Shown piece by piece: positions 61,615 to 64,000 of a stretch of DNA of 64,000 nucleotides. The notes under the pieces were generated by a model that was given only the letters and a program-made list of their open reading frames with translations, searched no databases and was not told the origin of the DNA. Each line of letters opens with the position of its first letter. Positions within the stretch are counted from its first letter, which is position 1. The translations under genes were made by a program, and so were the position numbers. The stretch comes from Vibrio sp. BS-M-Sm-2 (GTDB lineage: Bacteria > Pseudomonadota > Gammaproteobacteria > Enterobacterales > Vibrionaceae): NCBI RefSeq assembly GCF_041504345.1, contig NZ_CP167895.1:930001-994000 (forward strand), read 5' to 3'.

Positions 61615-61926
61615 ATGGTTGAAAGCATTACTGCCAAGGGTGTTATTTACGGAAATGATACCCTGTTTACATGTAAACCGAATCGAAACGGACTATTTGA
61701 ATTGGCACGTAAACATGGAAGAGTCGCAGGTACTCGCCCACAAGATCTCAAGAACAAGGTTTATGCTGAATCTCTTGATGAAGCTTGGAATTTACTCAAA
61801 ACAGAAAAGTTTTATATTGTTTTGACGGGGCAGGTATTCGGCATTCATCGAAAATCACTAAGAAGTGTTGATTCTGTTGATGTTGAGTTTAATAGCAAAA
61901 TTCGCTCAGCATGTTTCACGATATAG
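61615..61926 (+). CDS. Small hypothetical protein
   Basis: The 103-residue product begins MVESITAKGVIYGNDTLFTC, has GRVAGTRPQDLKNKVYAESL in the middle and ends in RSACFTI. I do not recognise it. TTGGAGA lies eight bases before this ATG, which decides the start over a longer frame. No signal peptide or membrane helix is present. It is a single-gene unit with a strong terminator. Confidence 0.7.
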   Translation: MVESITAKGVIYGNDTLFTCKPNRNGLFELARKHGRVAGTRPQDLKNKVYAESLDEAWNLLKTEKFYIVLTGQVFGIHRKSLRSVDSVDVEFNSKIRSACFTI

Positions 61927-61942
61927 ATCCCAAGCTGAATCT

Positions 61943-61973
61943 AAAAAGGACGATAACTTATCGTCCTTTTTTC
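61943..61973. terminator. Bidirectional terminator
   Basis: AAAAAGGACGATAA pairs with TTATCGTCCTTTTT around two bases, between converging genes. Confidence 0.95.
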
Positions 61974-62019
61974 ATTTTAGTTTTGAACTCAATTTTTGTT
62001 ACAGAGGCTTAAACACAAT

Positions 62020-63867
62020 CTATCGACCGTATTGCCCAACGATAAAGTGCTCAAACTCATCACACATCTGATGGTTTGATTTATCATTATTCGCCAACTC
62101 GGTTGACCCATCAACGATCGATATCTTCGCATTCAAATCAGCAACTGGTGCACGCTCTCTTGTCGATAGCTGTTTGATTTTTTGCTCTTCAATAGCCCAT
62201 GCTTCCTCTGGCGATAAGTTGCACTCGTCAGCGAGGTATTTGGCATTAAAACCTTCCCCAGTTAGGCTTTCGATTGTCCCATTATGATTCACGCTATTTC
62301 CTTGGTACCAATAGTGCTTAGCTAACAAAGGGCCGATCTCTGGGTTATCCGTTAAGTAGCCAAACTTATCGGTGAAATATGCACGAGTTTGATACACCGC
62401 CATATGAGCCAGTAGGTAACCTTGATACGCGCAAGACGCTTCATCCGACAATAGATGCGGGATCGCCATTAATGGGCGAGGGCTACAAGCCAATCCAAGA
62501 ATCGTTTTCTCACTATTACGAGCGAGAGCGGTGATCTTTTCAGGCGTCAGATCTTCATCTGCCAATTCGTAAAGTGCTCGCTCGAAATAGGGAACCACTA
62601 AAATGCTGCGTTCTTGATAAGCTCTGAAGGGTTGTTTGTTATCGATGATTGCTTTGATGAGCTCATTAGGCACCGGTTGTCCTTCTGCATTAAGTGCGTA
62701 CTGTTTTAACCAATCGGCATCATTCAATAGGCTATCGCAGAACATAGACTGGGTTTCCGCATAAGCCATCGAGGTAGGTGCAAACTCTTGAGAGAAACAC
62801 GGCGCGTTCATTTTCACGTTAGCAAAGTGCGCAGCGTGCCCACCTTCGTGAAACAGTGTGTTGATCCCATCATAGCCGCTGCCTACTTGATCGGGCTTAG
62901 CATTACTAGTGAAGTTGACTTGAGCAGGTACCCAGGTGTCTTGGTCATAGAACGAAGGAATAGGCCCGTGACAGAAGCCGTTTGGGTATTTACCTTTGCG
63001 ATCAAGCAAGTCCAACTTCAGTGTGGCTTGTGAATATTCGATATTCAGGCGACCAAAAGATTCAATCCAGCGTCTTAATGACTTTGAGAAAGGGACATAA
63101 GGGTCGAGGTCATTCATCACGTCACCAGCAAAAGAGTAGGTGAAGTTATGGCCTTCGAGGGCGCTCTGACCTTTTTGCTCTGCTAGGTTCTTCAAGCTTT
63201 GTTGGTGACTATCACGGGTACGTGTTTCAAAGTCATCCAGAATCGAGAACAGTTGCTCAGTGGTCATCTGTTCAGTTTTAACGACTGAGTAATCAAAAAA
63301 TGTTTTGAACCCTAGAGATCGGGCAAACTTATTACGCTTTTTGATCAGCTCAATAAATCCGTTAACCAGCAGCCATTGCTCTAAATTTAATAGTGTTTGG
63401 TGTGCAGAAAACCTTACTTGTTCATTACTATTACTTCTAACTGCTGAGCCTAGAACTGGCAAGGAGCCCTCTGTTTCTTCACCCGTTTCATTGACGTAAG
63501 TCATTACGTGATTTTGTTTTTTCTCAAACAGTTCAGCCTCAAATTTTATGAGGTCTGTTTTAAGCTTCTGTGACTGCTCAGACTCAATAGCGTGAGCTCT
63601 AAAGGTCGCCAACCAGCCATTTAAGCCTGTAAACGTACTTTCTTTTTCTTGGGGGGCTTGAATTTCATCGATAGCAGCAAGTTGCATTTCAATAGCGGTA
63701 ATCTGTTCGGCAGAGCTTAGAAACTCGGTCCACTGAGTCTGCGCGAGTGTCGAACCATCATGGTCGTCACTGATTCCCATATAGGTATCCCAAAAGAAGT
63801 CCTCTTTCGCTTTATGAGTCGCAAGATACTTTTGATTCAATTGGTTGAGATAGTTCGTTGCAGTCAT
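62020..63867 (-). CDS. M3-family metallopeptidase (oligopeptidase-like)
   Basis: The 615-residue protein has the zinc motif HEGGH in TLFHEGGHAAHF near residue 343, a variant of the M3 HExxH, followed by the conserved downstream Glu region TSMAYAETQSMFCDSLL. The large helical N-terminal part is typical of M3 and oligoendopeptidase F enzymes, which cut short peptides in the cytoplasm. No signal peptide is present. AAGGA precedes the ATG. It is a single-gene unit near the window edge. Confidence 0.9.
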   Translation of the reverse strand: MTATNYLNQLNQKYLATHKAKEDFFWDTYMGISDDHDGSTLAQTQWTEFLSSAEQITAIEMQLAAIDEIQAPQEKESTFTGLNGWLATFRAHAIESEQSQKLKTDLIKFEAELFEKKQNHVMTYVNETGEETEGSLPVLGSAVRSNSNEQVRFSAHQTLLNLEQWLLVNGFIELIKKRNKFARSLGFKTFFDYSVVKTEQMTTEQLFSILDDFETRTRDSHQQSLKNLAEQKGQSALEGHNFTYSFAGDVMNDLDPYVPFSKSLRRWIESFGRLNIEYSQATLKLDLLDRKGKYPNGFCHGPIPSFYDQDTWVPAQVNFTSNAKPDQVGSGYDGINTLFHEGGHAAHFANVKMNAPCFSQEFAPTSMAYAETQSMFCDSLLNDADWLKQYALNAEGQPVPNELIKAIIDNKQPFRAYQERSILVVPYFERALYELADEDLTPEKITALARNSEKTILGLACSPRPLMAIPHLLSDEASCAYQGYLLAHMAVYQTRAYFTDKFGYLTDNPEIGPLLAKHYWYQGNSVNHNGTIESLTGEGFNAKYLADECNLSPEEAWAIEEQKIKQLSTRERAPVADLNAKISIVDGSTELANNDKSNHQMCDEFEHFIVGQYGR

Positions 63868-64000
63868 GACATTCCTTGAAAATTAACCAGTAATTTCAAC
63901 ATTATGACACATTCATTGAATGTATTTTGTGACGATAGATATAACTGAATGCAAGTCACAGCATATCGGTTTACTTTACAGCGTATCAATGGTAATTAAT

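Overview
The window looks like part of the second (smaller) chromosome of a Vibrio, most likely of the Splendidus clade. That placement is inferred from gene content, protein similarity recalled from known families, and base composition, not from a search. The strongest anchor is the complete heme-uptake cluster tonB-exbB-exbD-hutBCD facing hutWXZ (about 22.1-29.8 kb). It lies beside a 153-residue TetR protein that I recognise as LuxT, with a dihydroorotase and NAD genes nearby; V. cholerae has a closely similar order on its chromosome II. No rRNA, tRNA, insertion sequence, prophage, integron, CRISPR array or replication origin was seen. Almost every transcription unit ends in a clear hairpin with a T run, so this is compact, ordinary vibrio DNA.

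Left part (1-15.2 kb): the tail of an unidentified gene is followed by an apparent catabolic unit of a SnoaL-like protein, a GlpO/PuuB-type FAD amine oxidase, a three-part TRAP transporter and a secreted double-Cache protein. A BCCT betaine-type transporter, an M14 peptidase, YedI, PyrC, a PMP3 membrane peptide of 52 residues and a MOSC/ferredoxin-reductase/ferredoxin fusion follow. 15.2-22 kb: NadE and a second NadD-like enzyme are divergent, then come small secreted proteins, a cupin-only AraC-like protein, an acyltransferase, a 20-residue-repeat secreted protein, a DUF1496 protein, a YfcZ-family protein and LuxT.

Middle (22-44 kb): the hut/TonB1 locus with a candidate Fur box in the divergent promoter region; a PduO-like protein without its ATP motif; CheV; a parvulin; a cytoplasmic alpha-amylase; a dCache chemoreceptor; YjiH; a YoaK-type membrane protein behind a promoter that overlaps a perfect 10-bp inverted repeat; a GFA-family protein; a stand-alone CBM48 protein with a CRP-like site; an M23 endopeptidase; and a GGDEF-EAL protein behind a perfect CRP half-site pair.

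Right part (44-64 kb): a LysR/MFS divergent pair, a 44-residue basic peptide gene, a thioredoxin-fold/glutaredoxin fusion, an EamA exporter, a porin facing an AstE/AspA-type hydrolase, an Scs-type periplasmic thiol-redox operon, an MscS channel, a double-length RecX-like protein, a LuxR-type regulator separated from a second porin by a palindrome-rich gap, and an M3 peptidase.

I did not find an obviously new defence or mobile system. The most promising leads are the amine oxidase/TRAP/Cache unit with its large dctP-dctQ hairpin, the degenerate PduO-like protein, the 20-residue-repeat secreted protein, the double RecX, the small peptide gene at 46.86 kb, a possible small RNA at 51.3-51.5 kb, and several unassigned operator-like palindromes.
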